A stretch of 64,000 nt of DNA from assembly GCF_003129605.1 (NCBI RefSeq), contig NZ_QBDX01000004.1:992001-1056000 (forward strand), in the 5' to 3' direction. Made by a program: the position numbers and the translations under genes. The notes beneath the pieces are model-generated. The model worked only from the letters and a program-made list of their open reading frames with translations. It was not told where the DNA came from and did no database searches. The number at the start of each line of letters is the position of its first letter. The first letter of the stretch is position 1. Source of the stretch: Hyphobacterium indicum (GTDB taxonomy: Bacteria > Pseudomonadota > Alphaproteobacteria > Caulobacterales > Maricaulaceae). This document shows positions 1-8,913 of the stretch, in pieces.

Positions 1-527
1 AGGCAGGCCTCCGGCGGCAATTCCGCGGCAGACGGCAGCGGTGCGCCTTTTTTCAGCCGCGCCTGCCGCCAGGCGCTGGCGCCAATGCGCGGCTTGATGA
101 CGATATCGTCAGTACCCAGAGCCGTGAAAGCGCCATGAAGTGCCGCCTCGTCCGCCGCATCCGCCCAGAGCGTCGGGATGGTGGCTATGCCCTGACCGGC
201 CAGGTCCTTCAGATAGGATTTATCGGAATTCCAGCGCACCGTCTCGACCGGATTGAGCAGCGCAACCTGTTTGCTGATGCGGTCCATCGTTTCCAGAAAC
301 AGGGCCGGTTTCTGCATGTAATCCCAACACGTGCCAATGATGACAGCTTCATAGGCAGAAGGGTCAAAGGCCGGATCATCCCATACGGCCTCCTCCAGCG
401 AGATCAGGCGATGCTTGCAGGCCGGCTGCAACGCTGAAAATTCCAGCGTGTGCTCCCACGCATCCTCGCGGGCATCGTCATGTCCTTCGAGCATGCAGGT
501 GGCGGTCAGAAAAGCAGCGCGTCTCAT
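1..527 (-). CDS. ATP-grasp family protein, 3' end outside the window
   Basis: The leftward reading frame starts at an ATG at 525-527 and runs off the left edge, giving 175 N-terminal codons. The protein opens MRRAAFLTATCML and later contains a VIIGTCWDYM segment, a WNSDKSYLKDLAGQGIATIPT segment and VIKPRIGASA. That series is the usual layout of RimK / glutathione-synthetase-like ATP-grasp ligases: a pre-ATP-grasp domain, then the 'D-K..L..L...GI.TIPT' linker, then a phosphate-binding lysine strand. The catalytic metal-binding half lies beyond the edge, so the substrate cannot be named. It is divergent from the kinase gene at 640. The ATP-grasp call is from family knowledge and is moderately secure. 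Confidence 0.7.
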   Translation of the reverse strand, partial: MRRAAFLTATCMLEGHDDAREDAWEHTLEFSALQPACKHRLISLEEAVWDDPAFDPSAYEAVIIGTCWDYMQKPALFLETMDRISKQVALLNPVETVRWNSDKSYLKDLAGQGIATIPTLWADAADEAALHGAFTALGTDDIVIKPRIGASAWRQARLKKGAPLPSAAELPPEAC

Positions 528-537
528 GCTTCAGCGG

Positions 538-591
538 TTAGCGCGCACAGGGACAGCCTGCAAGCTTGCCGCGCCGTTGACCGCGCGCTAA
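538..591. promoter_or_regulatory. Inverted repeat TTAGCGCGC / GCGCGCTAA in a divergent promoter region
   Basis: The 112-bp gap between the two divergent genes at 527 and 640 carries two perfect 9-bp inverted arms at 538-546 and 583-591, separated by 36 bases. The spacing would suit either a long stem or a pair of protein-binding half-sites. No regulator is suggested by the sequence. Confidence 0.25.
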
Positions 592-639
592 GGCCCGTCC
601 TGACAAAAACCTTACAGCGTTAATGCGCAGGAGCCGGAT

Positions 640-1644
640 ATGAGCCAGACTGTTTACGATGTTATCGGTGTTGGAAATGCCATTGTGGATGTCATCGCCT
701 CCTGCAACGATGCCTTCCTGACAGATCAGGATATCGAGAAGGGGGCCATGACCCTGATCGATGAAGACCGGGCCAGGGAGCTCTATGCGGCCATGGCGCC
801 GGGCAAGGAAGTGTCCGGCGGATCTGCGGCAAACACGCTGGCCGGGATCGCCTCTTTCGGAGCCCGCGGAGCCTATATCGGAAAGGTCGCGGATGACGAG
901 CTGGGCGAGATTTTCCGCCATGATCTCAATGCCGCCGGTGTCGATTACACGACCGCCCCGCTGAAAGGCGGCCCGCTGACGGCACGCTGCCTGATCAATG
1001 TGACGCCGGACGCCCAGCGCTCCATGTCGACCTTTCTGGGGGCCTCCGTCTTCTTTTCTGAAAACGATATTGACGCAGACAAGATCGCTTCGGCCCGCAT
1101 CACCTATCTGGAAGGCTATCTTTTCGACCGCGATGAGGCCAAGGAAGCCTTTGTAAAGGCAGCAGAAATCGCCAAGGCGGCGAACCGGCTGACCTCGCTG
1201 ACCCTGTCTGACAGTTTCTGCGTGGATCGCCACCGGGCCGCTTTCCGCCAGCTCGTCCGTAACCATGTGGATATATTGTTCGCCAACGAGGCCGAGCTGG
1301 TTTCGCTCTATGAAGCCGGCAGTTTCGATGAGGCGTTGAAGGCGGTGACAGCTGAAACCCGCATTGCCGCCATCACGCGGTCCGAAAAGGGCGCTGTGCT
1401 GATAGACAAGGGTGTGGCCGTTTCCATTCCCGCTGAGCCCGTGAGCGCGGTCGTCGATACGACCGGTGCCGGTGATCTTTTCGCCGCCGGCATGTTGACC
1501 GGACTGGCGTCGGGACTCGATCTCCAGACCTCGGGCCGCCTTGGCGCGATCGCCGCCGCCGAGATCATCTCCCATATCGGCGCGCGCCCGAATGTCAGCC
1601 TCAGGGTGCTGGCCCAAAAGAACGGAATTGAGCTTGGCGGCTGA
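640..1644 (+). CDS. PfkB-family kinase, adenosine-kinase type
   Basis: This 334-residue protein belongs to the ribokinase/PfkB fold, cytosolic enzymes that phosphorylate a sugar or nucleoside hydroxyl with ATP. The N-terminal VIGVGNAIVDVI strand, the substrate-lid motif SGGSAANT near residue 59 and the C-terminal signature DTTGAGDLFAAG (residues 273-284, catalytic base D279) are all present. Alphaproteobacterial proteins of this length with the GNAIVDV start are usually annotated adenosine kinase, but substrate choice within PfkB is not certain from motifs. An AGGAG motif lies just before the ATG at 640, which supports this start. It stands alone between a divergent ATP-grasp gene and the GGDEF-EAL gene downstream. 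Confidence 0.85.
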   Translation: MSQTVYDVIGVGNAIVDVIASCNDAFLTDQDIEKGAMTLIDEDRARELYAAMAPGKEVSGGSAANTLAGIASFGARGAYIGKVADDELGEIFRHDLNAAGVDYTTAPLKGGPLTARCLINVTPDAQRSMSTFLGASVFFSENDIDADKIASARITYLEGYLFDRDEAKEAFVKAAEIAKAANRLTSLTLSDSFCVDRHRAAFRQLVRNHVDILFANEAELVSLYEAGSFDEALKAVTAETRIAAITRSEKGAVLIDKGVAVSIPAEPVSAVVDTTGAGDLFAAGMLTGLASGLDLQTSGRLGAIAAAEIISHIGARPNVSLRVLAQKNGIELGG

Positions 1645-1874
1645 TTTCAAGTGTTTCACAGGTATTAACCGCAGTCTTCAAATGCAGGCCGGGTCTGTTA
1701 ACGAAACCTGATTGTCCCTTTAACCGTGTTTCAAACCCTTTCTGCCATCTTGCACCCGAACGAGAAAAACAATCTCCGGGTGGTAGGACATGTTTCCAGG
1801 TGGTTTGAAAGACACATTCGCGTCTGAAAGCTCCATGTCTGTGCCGGTCCGGACCAGCTGACCAAGGGCGCTCC

Positions 1875-3974
1875 ATGGCACCGCTTCACAGCCTGATTTC
1901 ACGCTTTATGCGTTCGCTTGTCATGAAGTTCACCGTCATGACGGCTCTGCTCATGATGGCGACGGCCACTTTCCTTATGGTGATAGAAAACCGGAATGTG
2001 CGCCAGGACAATCAGGCCGTGCTGGTCGAGCGCGCCAGCATGAAGGCGCAGATGCTCGCGCTGAATGTGTCGGATGATATCCTCGCCGATGACCACGCCC
2101 GCCTCCAGGGGCGCGTTTCCAGCCTGGTCGAGCGGGCGGACGTCACCGAGGCCTTTATAGCCGATGCGCGACGCAGAACGCTTGTGCACAGCGACCCGTC
2201 CTCCTCCATTCATGCCGGGCTGGCGACAGATCCGCTGGTCGTCATGGCGCTGGGTTCCGGCGAAACCCGGTCGGAAATCCGTGGCAATGCCGTGCATGTC
2301 GCCGCGCCGGTTTACAGCACCGCCAATAGACTGGTCGGGGTGGTCTACACCCAGTCATCCATGGATGAATTGCATGCCGCCTCCCGGGCCGCCCTGCAAC
2401 GCCACGCGCTGACAGCCACCGTCGCGCTGCTGATCTTTCTGCCGATCGCCGGCGGTCTCGTCTTCTGGGCCCTGCGGCCGATTGCACGTCTGACCGACGC
2501 GGCCCGGACCGCATCATCCAAATCCCTGGATGTCCGCATTAATGTCAAAACCGGCGATGAGCTCGAAGTATTGGCCAATGCCTTCAACCGCATGCTGTCG
2601 CGGATCGATTCCAATCTGAAACGCATTCACCGCCTGGCTTATGTCGACATGGTCACGGAGCTGCCGAACCGCGAACGCTTCCGCAAGGAAGTCGAGCGCG
2701 TCACGCGCAAGGCCGTCGAGGAAGAAACCAGCGGGGCTGTGCTCTTTCTTGACCTGGACCGTTTCAAGCGGGTCAATGATTCTCTGGGCATTGGCGAAGG
2801 CGACCGCTTGCTGGAAATGGTGGCGCGCCGCTTGCGTGAAGCCGCGCGAGGCTATGATCTTTCGCGCGGGGGCGAAGGCGAGCCGTCCATGGTGGCGCGG
2901 CTGGGCGGTGATGAATTCACCCTGCTTGTGCCTCATGTCGAGAGCTCGGCCGATGTCGCACGCTATGCCCAGCAGATCATCTCGGCCATCCGCCGCCCGT
3001 TTGATGTTTCCGGTCACCAGGTTTTCCTGGGCGTCAGCATCGGCATTGCCGTCTTCCCGCAGGACGGGGCCGAGCCGGAAAGCCTGCTGCGCCATGCCGA
3101 CCTCGCCATGGCACATGCCAAAGAGGCGGGTGGCAATGCGGCCAACTTCTTCGAGCCACGGATGAACCAGACTGCCTTCGAGCGCCTCGTGCTGGAAAAC
3201 GAGCTTCGTGACGCCGTGAAGGACAATCAGCTGGTTGTGTATTACCAGCCGAAAGTCCGCATGAGCGACGGCATTATCGAGGGATCCGAGGCGCTGGTCC
3301 GCTGGAATCACCCAACCTCCGGCCTGCTCAGCCCGGGTCATTTTATCGAAGCCGCCGAGGAATCCGGCCTGATTGGCGAGATTGGCGACTGGGTGATGCG
3401 CAATGCCTGCAGCCAGGCAGCCGAATGGGCCAGCCACGGCTTGAGCCTGCCCGTCGCGGTCAATGTTTCGGCCATGCAGTTCGAGCGACCCGGCTTTGCC
3501 GACACGGTCATGGAAATCCTCGAACAGACCGGCCTGCCGCCAGAATTGCTTGAAATCGAGCTGACCGAATCCATCGCCATGCGCGATCCCCAGCGCGTCA
3601 TTGATCAGGTTCAGCCCCTGCGCGACCGCGGCGTCAAATTCGCAATTGATGATTTCGGCACCGGACACTCTTCCCTGTCCTATCTGACGCGCATGCCGTT
3701 TGACGTCTTCAAGATTGACCAGAGCTTTGTCCGCTCCATGTCGCAGGATCCGCACTCGCGCGCCGTGGTCGAGACCATTCTCGCCCTCGCCAAAGCTCTG
3801 AAGCTGAAAACGGTGGCCGAAGGCGTCGAAACGACCGAACAGCTCACCGCACTCCGCGAGGAGGGGGCAACGCTGGCCCAGGGTTATCTTTTCTCCAAAC
3901 CCGTTCCGGCGGCCGATTTCGAGGTCTATGCCCGCAACAGCCTGGCCGACGATGTAAGGGCTGCGCGCGCCTGA
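1875..3974 (+). CDS. Membrane HAMP-GGDEF-EAL cyclic-di-GMP turnover protein
   Basis: This 699-residue inner-membrane protein would make and/or degrade cyclic di-GMP. Order of parts: membrane segment (about residues 15-40), periplasmic sensor loop, second membrane segment (about 178-200), HAMP-like linker beginning at RPIARLTDA, GGDEF domain and EAL domain. The GGDEF active-site motif is intact at residues 344-348. The EAL domain keeps EAL (472-474), DDFGTG (592-597) and EGVET (649-653), the usual metal and catalytic residues, so both activities look possible. No RxxD inhibitory site is visible before GGDEF, suggesting the cyclase is not product-inhibited at the I-site. The gene is monocistronic, and the 230-bp gap before it holds no other gene. 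Confidence 0.93.
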   Translation: MAPLHSLISRFMRSLVMKFTVMTALLMMATATFLMVIENRNVRQDNQAVLVERASMKAQMLALNVSDDILADDHARLQGRVSSLVERADVTEAFIADARRRTLVHSDPSSSIHAGLATDPLVVMALGSGETRSEIRGNAVHVAAPVYSTANRLVGVVYTQSSMDELHAASRAALQRHALTATVALLIFLPIAGGLVFWALRPIARLTDAARTASSKSLDVRINVKTGDELEVLANAFNRMLSRIDSNLKRIHRLAYVDMVTELPNRERFRKEVERVTRKAVEEETSGAVLFLDLDRFKRVNDSLGIGEGDRLLEMVARRLREAARGYDLSRGGEGEPSMVARLGGDEFTLLVPHVESSADVARYAQQIISAIRRPFDVSGHQVFLGVSIGIAVFPQDGAEPESLLRHADLAMAHAKEAGGNAANFFEPRMNQTAFERLVLENELRDAVKDNQLVVYYQPKVRMSDGIIEGSEALVRWNHPTSGLLSPGHFIEAAEESGLIGEIGDWVMRNACSQAAEWASHGLSLPVAVNVSAMQFERPGFADTVMEILEQTGLPPELLEIELTESIAMRDPQRVIDQVQPLRDRGVKFAIDDFGTGHSSLSYLTRMPFDVFKIDQSFVRSMSQDPHSRAVVETILALAKALKLKTVAEGVETTEQLTALREEGATLAQGYLFSKPVPAADFEVYARNSLADDVRAARA

Positions 3975-4038
3975 TTAGCGGGCCTTGACGGCGGGCGGCC
4001 GGACCCCGACCTTGCCTCCGATACATCCGGAGGCTTCC

Positions 4039-4599
4039 ATGACACAAACCGACAAGGCGCCGGGCTGGCGCGGCACCACGATTCTGGGTGTCCGCAAGGG
4101 CGGCAAATTCGTGCTCGCCGGAGACGGGCAGGTCTCGGTTGGCCCGACGATCATGAAGGGCAATGCCCGCAAGGTGCGCCGGCTGGCCGGCGGCAAGGTC
4201 GTGGCCGGATTTGCGGGGGCCACAGCAGACGCCTTTGCCCTGTTCGAGCGGCTCGAATCCAAACTTGAAAAACATTCCGGCCATCTTGCCCGTGCCTGTG
4301 TCGAACTGGCCAAGGACTGGCGTACGGACCGCTATCTGCGCCGTCTGGACGCCATGCTCATCGTCGGCGACAAGGACGTCACATATCTGATCACGGGGGC
4401 GGGCGACGTGCTCGAGCCGGAAGATGGCGTGGTCGCGGTCGGTTCAGGCGGAAATTTCGCCCTGTCCGCTGCACGCGCCCTCATGGAATATGAAGAAGAT
4501 GCCGAAACACTTGCCCGCAAGGCCATGGCGATTGCCGCCCGCATCTGCGTCTACACCAATGACCAATTGACCATCGAGGTGATGGAGGCTGACGACTAG
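4039..4599 (+). CDS. hslV: ATP-dependent protease proteolytic subunit HslV
   Basis: HslV (186 aa) forms the double-hexamer threonine peptidase that degrades proteins unfolded by HslU. The segment [12 protein letters not shown] places the catalytic Thr after a short leader (about 12 residues), as is usual in alphaproteobacteria. The AGDGQVS and GNARKVRRL motifs are also typical. I chose the ATG at 4039, not an in-frame ATG 54 bases upstream, because a CGGAGG ribosome-binding site precedes it and the protein then has the family length. hslU follows at 5117, but a leftward VOC gene is inserted between them, so the pair is not a simple two-gene operon here. The stop codon directly abuts the stop of the opposing gene. 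Confidence 0.96.
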   Translation: MTQTDKAPGWRGTTILGVRKGGKFVLAGDGQVSVGPTIMKGNARKVRRLAGGKVVAGFAGATADAFALFERLESKLEKHSGHLARACVELAKDWRTDRYLRRLDAMLIVGDKDVTYLITGAGDVLEPEDGVVAVGSGGNFALSAARALMEYEEDAETLARKAMAIAARICVYTNDQLTIEVMEADD

Positions 4600-5031
4600 T
4601 CAGCGCGCGAAAATCTGTGTCTCGTCACGGAACGTCTTGAATTCCAGCGCATTGCCGCTGGGATCAATGACAAAGAAGGTGCCCTGTTCGCCCGCCAGCC
4701 CCTTGAACCGCACATAGGGCTCGATCACGAAATCAGCCCCGCCCGCTTTCAGCCTGGCGGCCAGCTTTTCCCAGGCATCCCAGTCCATCAACAGGCCAAA
4801 ATGGCGCACAGGCACTTTTTTGCCATCGACATCATTGGCAATGGCACCGCCACATTCTTCCGGCGCGTAATGCGCCACGATCTGATGGCCGAACAGGTCG
4901 AAATCGATCCAGTGACCGGGGTCCTCCCGGCCTTCCGGGCAGCCCAGCAGGCCGCCATAAAAGCCGCGGGCCGACTCCAGATCATGAACCGGAAACGCCA
5001 GATGAAAGCGGGGTCGTATTGTGTTTGACAT
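4600..5031 (-). CDS. VOC-superfamily (glyoxalase/bleomycin-resistance-like) protein
   Basis: This 143-residue protein opens MSNTIRPRFHLAFPVHDLESARGFY, the first beta-alpha-beta unit of a VOC domain, and continues through GHWIDFDLFGHQIVAH, VRHFGLLM and the closing FFVIDPSGNALEFKTF. The paired His and Glu typical of metal ligands are visible (H in FHLAF, H in FGHQ, H in VRHFG, E in ALEFK). VOC proteins include glyoxalases, dioxygenases and resistance proteins, and the substrate is unknown. The ATG at 5031 is preceded by GAGGA on the minus strand, and the longer upstream frame lacks such a site. It lies convergent to hslV and divergent from hslU, splitting that pair. Confidence 0.85.
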   Translation of the reverse strand: MSNTIRPRFHLAFPVHDLESARGFYGGLLGCPEGREDPGHWIDFDLFGHQIVAHYAPEECGGAIANDVDGKKVPVRHFGLLMDWDAWEKLAARLKAGGADFVIEPYVRFKGLAGEQGTFFVIDPSGNALEFKTFRDETQIFAR

Positions 5032-5116
5032 GAAAATCCTCAGCTCCGGCATTTGTGGAAGCAGGCAGGGCAGACTACATGGCATGTAGAATTAAACCGG
5101 AAAGACCGCCCTGCCC

Positions 5117-6421
5117 ATGACTGATTTTTCGCCCCGCGAGATTGTTTCCGAACTCGACCGCTTCATCATCGGTCAGAAAGACGCCAAGCGTGCCGTCGCC
5201 ATAGCGCTGCGCAATCGCTGGCGCCGCAGCCAGTTGGAACCGGGTCTGCGCGAGGAAGTCACACCGAAGAATATTCTGATGATCGGGCCGACCGGCGTCG
5301 GCAAGACCGAGATTTCGCGCCGCCTGGCCAAACTGGCCCGCGCACCCTTCCTGAAAGTCGAGGCGACCAAATTCACCGAAGTCGGTTATGTCGGCCGTGA
5401 CGTGGACCAGATTGCGCGCGATCTGGTCGAAATCGCCATCGGCATGGTGCGCGATGAAAAGCGTGAGGCGGTTCGCTCCCGCGCCCACAAGATGGCGGAA
5501 GACCGCGTGCTGAAAGCGCTGGTGGGCAATACTGCCAGCGATGCGACAAAGGACAGCTTCCGCAAGAAGCTTCGGGATGGCGAGCTTGACGACAAGGAGA
5601 TCGAGATCGATCTCGCTGATAACAGCTCGCCCTTCCAGCAACTGGATATCCCGGGCCTGCCGGGCGGGGCGGGTGTTCTCAACCTGTCAGACATGTTCGG
5701 AAAGGGGATGGGCGGAAAGTCCAAACGCATCCGCACCACCGTCAAGAAGGCCTATGAGCCCCTGATCGCCGAAGAAGCCGACAAGCTGATCGATGAAAGC
5801 GCCATCGCGGCGGAAGCCATTCGTATGGCCGAAAATGACGGCATCGTCTTCCTGGATGAAGTCGACAAGATCACTGCCCGGTCAGATGCGCGCGGGGCTG
5901 ATGTCAGCCGCGAGGGTGTGCAGCGTGACCTGCTGCCGCTGATCGAGGGCACAACGGTTTCCACCAAGCACGGGCCCGTCAAGACCGACCATATCCTCTT
6001 TATTGCCTCCGGTGCTTTTCATGTCGCCAAACCGTCGGACATGTTGCCGGAATTGCAGGGCCGCTTGCCCATCCGCGTTGAATTGCGGGCGCTGACGAAA
6101 GAGGATTTCAAACGCATCCTGACTGAGCCGGAAGCCAGCCTGATCAAGCAGTATACTGCCTTGATGGGCACCGAAGAGGTGACGCTGGACATCACCGATG
6201 ACGCCATTGACGAGATTGCAGGTCTGGCCGCGTCGGTGAATGAAAGCGTCGAGAATATCGGCGCAAGACGGCTTCAGACCGTCATGGAGAAATTGGTCGA
6301 GGACATCTCCTTCACCGCGTCTGACCGCGCCGGTGAAACCGTCCGGATTGACGGTGAATTTGTCCGCAAGACGGTCGGCGAACTTGCTGGCAATGCGGAT
6401 CTGTCGAAATTCATTCTCTAG
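5117..6421 (+). CDS. hslU: ATP-dependent protease ATPase subunit HslU
   Basis: HslU (434 aa) is the AAA+ unfoldase that feeds substrates to HslV. The Walker A motif GPTGVGKT is at residues 57-64 and the Walker B FLDEVD lies near residue 247. The central I-domain runs roughly from residue 110 to 240, and the sensor-2 motif ENIGARRL is near the C-terminus. The protein ends LSKFIL, matching the conserved C-terminal tail that inserts into HslV to activate it. Length is normal. The stop TAG (6419-6421) overlaps the stop of the convergent smr gene on the palindrome CTAG. Confidence 0.97.
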   Translation: MTDFSPREIVSELDRFIIGQKDAKRAVAIALRNRWRRSQLEPGLREEVTPKNILMIGPTGVGKTEISRRLAKLARAPFLKVEATKFTEVGYVGRDVDQIARDLVEIAIGMVRDEKREAVRSRAHKMAEDRVLKALVGNTASDATKDSFRKKLRDGELDDKEIEIDLADNSSPFQQLDIPGLPGGAGVLNLSDMFGKGMGGKSKRIRTTVKKAYEPLIAEEADKLIDESAIAAEAIRMAENDGIVFLDEVDKITARSDARGADVSREGVQRDLLPLIEGTTVSTKHGPVKTDHILFIASGAFHVAKPSDMLPELQGRLPIRVELRALTKEDFKRILTEPEASLIKQYTALMGTEEVTLDITDDAIDEIAGLAASVNESVENIGARRLQTVMEKLVEDISFTASDRAGETVRIDGEFVRKTVGELAGNADLSKFIL

Positions 6422-6960
6422 CTGTTGCGGATCATCACATAGAAAGCGCCATCGCCGCCATGACGCCGATGGGCTGTGGCGTATCCCGACACCAGATGCC
6501 GCAATTCCGGTTCCGCCAGCCATTCCGGAAACCGTCTCCGGATCACACCGGGCGGCGCATCGCCGGGCCCGCGCTCCCGGGCACCGGCCTTTCCCTTTCC
6601 GGTAATGACCAGAACCGCACGAAACCCCCGCGACCGGGCAGCGTGCAGAAAATGGCCCAGCGCTGTGCGTGCCGCCTCCTGTGTCATCCCGTGAAGGTCA
6701 ATCCTCGCGTCAATCTCGACGCGGCCCCGCCGCAAGCGGCGCTCGGCAGAGCGGTCAGCGGGCGGCGGCTTGGCTTTGGCCGCCCCCGGTTGGGGGGCCG
6801 GTTTCCGGTCAGGTTGGCCGGTCCGGGTGATTATCGGCCCGGCCGTTTCGGCCATCCATTCGGCTTCAAGGTCTTCACGCGACGGATGGAGCGGCGTCAC
6901 GGTTTTTATCACCTGCCGCCAGATCTGGCGTTCGTCCGGTTTCAGACGGCGCCCGCTCAT
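6418..6960 (-). CDS. Smr-domain protein
   Basis: This 180-residue protein has a basic, Pro/Ala-rich N-terminal half and a C-terminal Smr domain. The domain begins at DLHGMT (residues 88-93) and carries the conserved VITGKGK loop. Smr domains are small nuclease or nucleic-acid-binding modules related to MutS2. Stand-alone bacterial versions are poorly characterised, and some cleave RNA at stalled ribosomes. The start at 6960 overlaps the mltA stop in an ATGA arrangement, so the two are translationally coupled. A longer upstream frame exists but would lie inside mltA. The same neighbour pair (mltA-smr) is common in alphaproteobacterial origin regions. Confidence 0.9.
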   Translation of the reverse strand: MSGRRLKPDERQIWRQVIKTVTPLHPSREDLEAEWMAETAGPIITRTGQPDRKPAPQPGAAKAKPPPADRSAERRLRRGRVEIDARIDLHGMTQEAARTALGHFLHAARSRGFRAVLVITGKGKAGARERGPGDAPPGVIRRRFPEWLAEPELRHLVSGYATAHRRHGGDGAFYVMIRNS

Positions 6961-8180
6961 ACCGGCTGGAGCAACTGTTCGGCCACGGCATGTGGCAGAA
7001 GCACAATCCATTCCGCTTGCGCCCGGGTTGATCCGGCGCGCCGTTCCGCGGTTTCACCCCAGCCATAGAAGAAATCCCCGCGCATCGGCCCGCGAATGGC
7101 CCCGCCCGTATCCTGCGTCACCATAAGGCCTTGCCAGCCGGGCGCTTCCGGCAAGTCGGCGCTGATGATGACCGGCACGCCATAGGGCAGGAAGGCCGGA
7201 TCTACCGCAATGGAAGCCATCGGTGTCAGGGGCAGCCCCGCGGCGCCGCGCGGTCCGAGCCCGGGATCGGGCAGGGGTTCCAGCCCGAAGAAGACATACC
7301 GCGGATTGACCGCAAAAAGACCGGCGGTCGCCTCCGGTCCGTTTTCATTGAGCCAGGATTCGATCCCCGCCTTCGACGCCTGGTGCAAGTCCAGCTCGCC
7401 GCGCGACACCAGCTCACGACCAATCGACGCATAAGGCAGGCCGTTATGGGCGGAAAAAGCGGCACGAAGCGTTTCGCCGTCCTCGAAAACCAGCCGGCCG
7501 GAGCCCTGTATCTGCAGGAAAAAGACATCGATCGGCCGGCCCCAGGCGAGCGGCTCACCGGCATTTCCGGTCTCGATCTCTGCCCGGTCCAGATAGGGAA
7601 TGAAGCGGTTGCCCTCAACGCGGCCCATCAGCCTTTGACCGGCCAGTTCCTCGGAAAAATCACCCAGATCCGCCGTAAGGAGATCCTCCGGCCGCGATCG
7701 TATGGGCTGGGTAAACACCCCCTGACGGGTCCGGCGCACCTCGACTTCCGGCTCGTAATAGCCCGTGAGCAGACCCGAAGCCGTGTCCCCCGCAGTGATG
7801 CGGACCGGGACAAAGCGGGATTCAAAAAACGCGCGCGCAGACATCGTCTCTCGGCCGCGGCACACCGCCTGCCAGTCAGCAGCAGTGCCGCCAATCTCCG
7901 AGCGAGGCGACAGCGCCTGACCGGGCGGCATCCGGCCGATTGACTCGCAGGAGCGGGAAAAAGCGCCATGGGCGGGGGCAAGGTCAAGATCGGGCCAGGA
8001 CCGGATATCCGGCCAGTCGAGCAATTGATATTGGAGTTCCGACTCCACCACAGGTCCGGGGTCTGGCTCTGGCAGAGGCTCCGGAGGCGGTCCATCCTGG
8101 CGCGTACACGACAGAAGCAGAAGTGAGAATGCGAGTGTGCTAAGCGGTCCTGACGCCCGCCAGCTTCCAGTTCGGGTCAC
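6957..8180 (-). CDS. mltA: Membrane-bound lytic murein transglycosylase A (MltA)
   Basis: MltA cleaves the MurNAc-GlcNAc bond of peptidoglycan, producing 1,6-anhydro ends, from the outer-membrane inner leaflet. The N-terminus has a hydrophobic core ending in LLLSC, a lipoprotein signal. The MltA domain follows (GLLTGYYEPEVEV, then IQGSGRLVFEDG), and a 3D domain with QDTGGAIRG and RGDFFYGWG holds the conserved catalytic-type aspartates. The start is uncertain. I prefer the GTG at 8180 with AAGGA 11 bases upstream; an ATG at 8192 has almost no spacing to a ribosome-binding site. Either way the start overlaps the end of the Tim44-like gene, so this is a coupled leftward operon. Confidence 0.92.
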   Translation of the reverse strand: MTRTGSWRASGPLSTLAFSLLLLSCTRQDGPPPEPLPEPDPGPVVESELQYQLLDWPDIRSWPDLDLAPAHGAFSRSCESIGRMPPGQALSPRSEIGGTAADWQAVCRGRETMSARAFFESRFVPVRITAGDTASGLLTGYYEPEVEVRRTRQGVFTQPIRSRPEDLLTADLGDFSEELAGQRLMGRVEGNRFIPYLDRAEIETGNAGEPLAWGRPIDVFFLQIQGSGRLVFEDGETLRAAFSAHNGLPYASIGRELVSRGELDLHQASKAGIESWLNENGPEATAGLFAVNPRYVFFGLEPLPDPGLGPRGAAGLPLTPMASIAVDPAFLPYGVPVIISADLPEAPGWQGLMVTQDTGGAIRGPMRGDFFYGWGETAERRAGSTRAQAEWIVLLPHAVAEQLLQPV

Positions 8181-8742
8181 GGCTGCCAGCATCCTTTTCA
8201 AAGGTCCAGATTTCCTCAACCGTATTCAGCCGGGTGAGATCGCCCGAGACACGTTGCCCGTCCTTGTCTTTCGTTTCCGTTGAGATGTCGGCCTTGAACC
8301 GCACTTTCACAGAGAAAAGCTGCCCGTCTTGCTGGCTTTCGAGGATCTCCGATTCCGCAATACGGTCAATTTCGGTTACGGTCGTCTGATCCCGGCTTTC
8401 ACGATCGGAAATGGCTTTCTCATACCGGCTATAGACTTTTGGGGTCAGAAGCGGCCGCAGCGCGTCGCGGTCGCCCTTGGCAAAGCCTTCAACCACAAGC
8501 GCATAGGCTTTCCTGGCCCCGTCCAGAAACAGCGCCGGATCCATGTCGACAACCCATTTGGACCCGGTTTCGCCATCCGCCATGGCGGGTGAGATTTCTG
8601 CCGATTTCGGTTTTTCGTCCTGTGCGGGCGTCACCGGGCGCAGATCCGGTGTATGCCCGGTCTTGCGGCCCAGAACCATGAACAGGCGATAGCCGAAAAA
8701 GGCGGCCGCGCCTGCGGCTATAAGGAGAGTAATCAGTTCCAT
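8140..8742 (-). CDS. Tim44-like domain protein (TimA-type)
   Basis: This 200-residue protein starts with one membrane segment (about residues 3-24, LITLLIAAGAAAFFGYRLF). A charged linker and a C-terminal Tim44/MBA1-like domain follow, including ALFLDGARKAYALVVEGFAKGD and DLTRLNTVEEIWTFEKD. Bacterial Tim44-like proteins are held to be relatives of the mitochondrial import-motor anchor and of TimA described in Caulobacter; their role in alphaproteobacteria is unclear. It sits in the conserved secB / Tim44 / mltA / smr neighbourhood, with secB divergent at 8914. Its 3' end overlaps the mltA start by about 40 bases. Confidence 0.9.
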   Translation of the reverse strand: MELITLLIAAGAAAFFGYRLFMVLGRKTGHTPDLRPVTPAQDEKPKSAEISPAMADGETGSKWVVDMDPALFLDGARKAYALVVEGFAKGDRDALRPLLTPKVYSRYEKAISDRESRDQTTVTEIDRIAESEILESQQDGQLFSVKVRFKADISTETKDKDGQRVSGDLTRLNTVEEIWTFEKDAGSRDPNWKLAGVRTA

Positions 8743-8913
8743 TCAGGAATATGGCTCCATCAATTTGGTCTTGGTGCCTAACATAGGCCGGAGCGGTCCG
8801 GGAGTCAGCCCGCAGCCACTGTCTTGCTCCCATGGCGCGCACATGTTACCCGCGCGCCTTCCCTCAATAGCCCGGACAGGCCGGGCCTTCGCTTACGGGC
8901 TGGAGAAACGATC

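Noticed and set aside
538-1659. Long leftward open frame opposite the PfkB kinase gene
   Set aside because: It is antisense to an intact, motif-complete kinase, has no recognisable domain and low-complexity residues typical of GC-rich shadow frames.
1698-1722. Two TTAA motifs as a CtrA site before the GGDEF-EAL gene
   Set aside because: They are 17 bases apart, not the 7 required for a full CtrA site.
2514-3755. 413-codon leftward open frame opposite the GGDEF-EAL gene
   Set aside because: Antisense shadow of conserved GGDEF and EAL codons, with no ribosome-binding site or family motif.
8140-8219. Overlap of mltA and the Tim44-like gene as a frameshift
   Set aside because: Both proteins are complete. 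The overlap disappears to about 40 bases with the GTG start and fits translational coupling.
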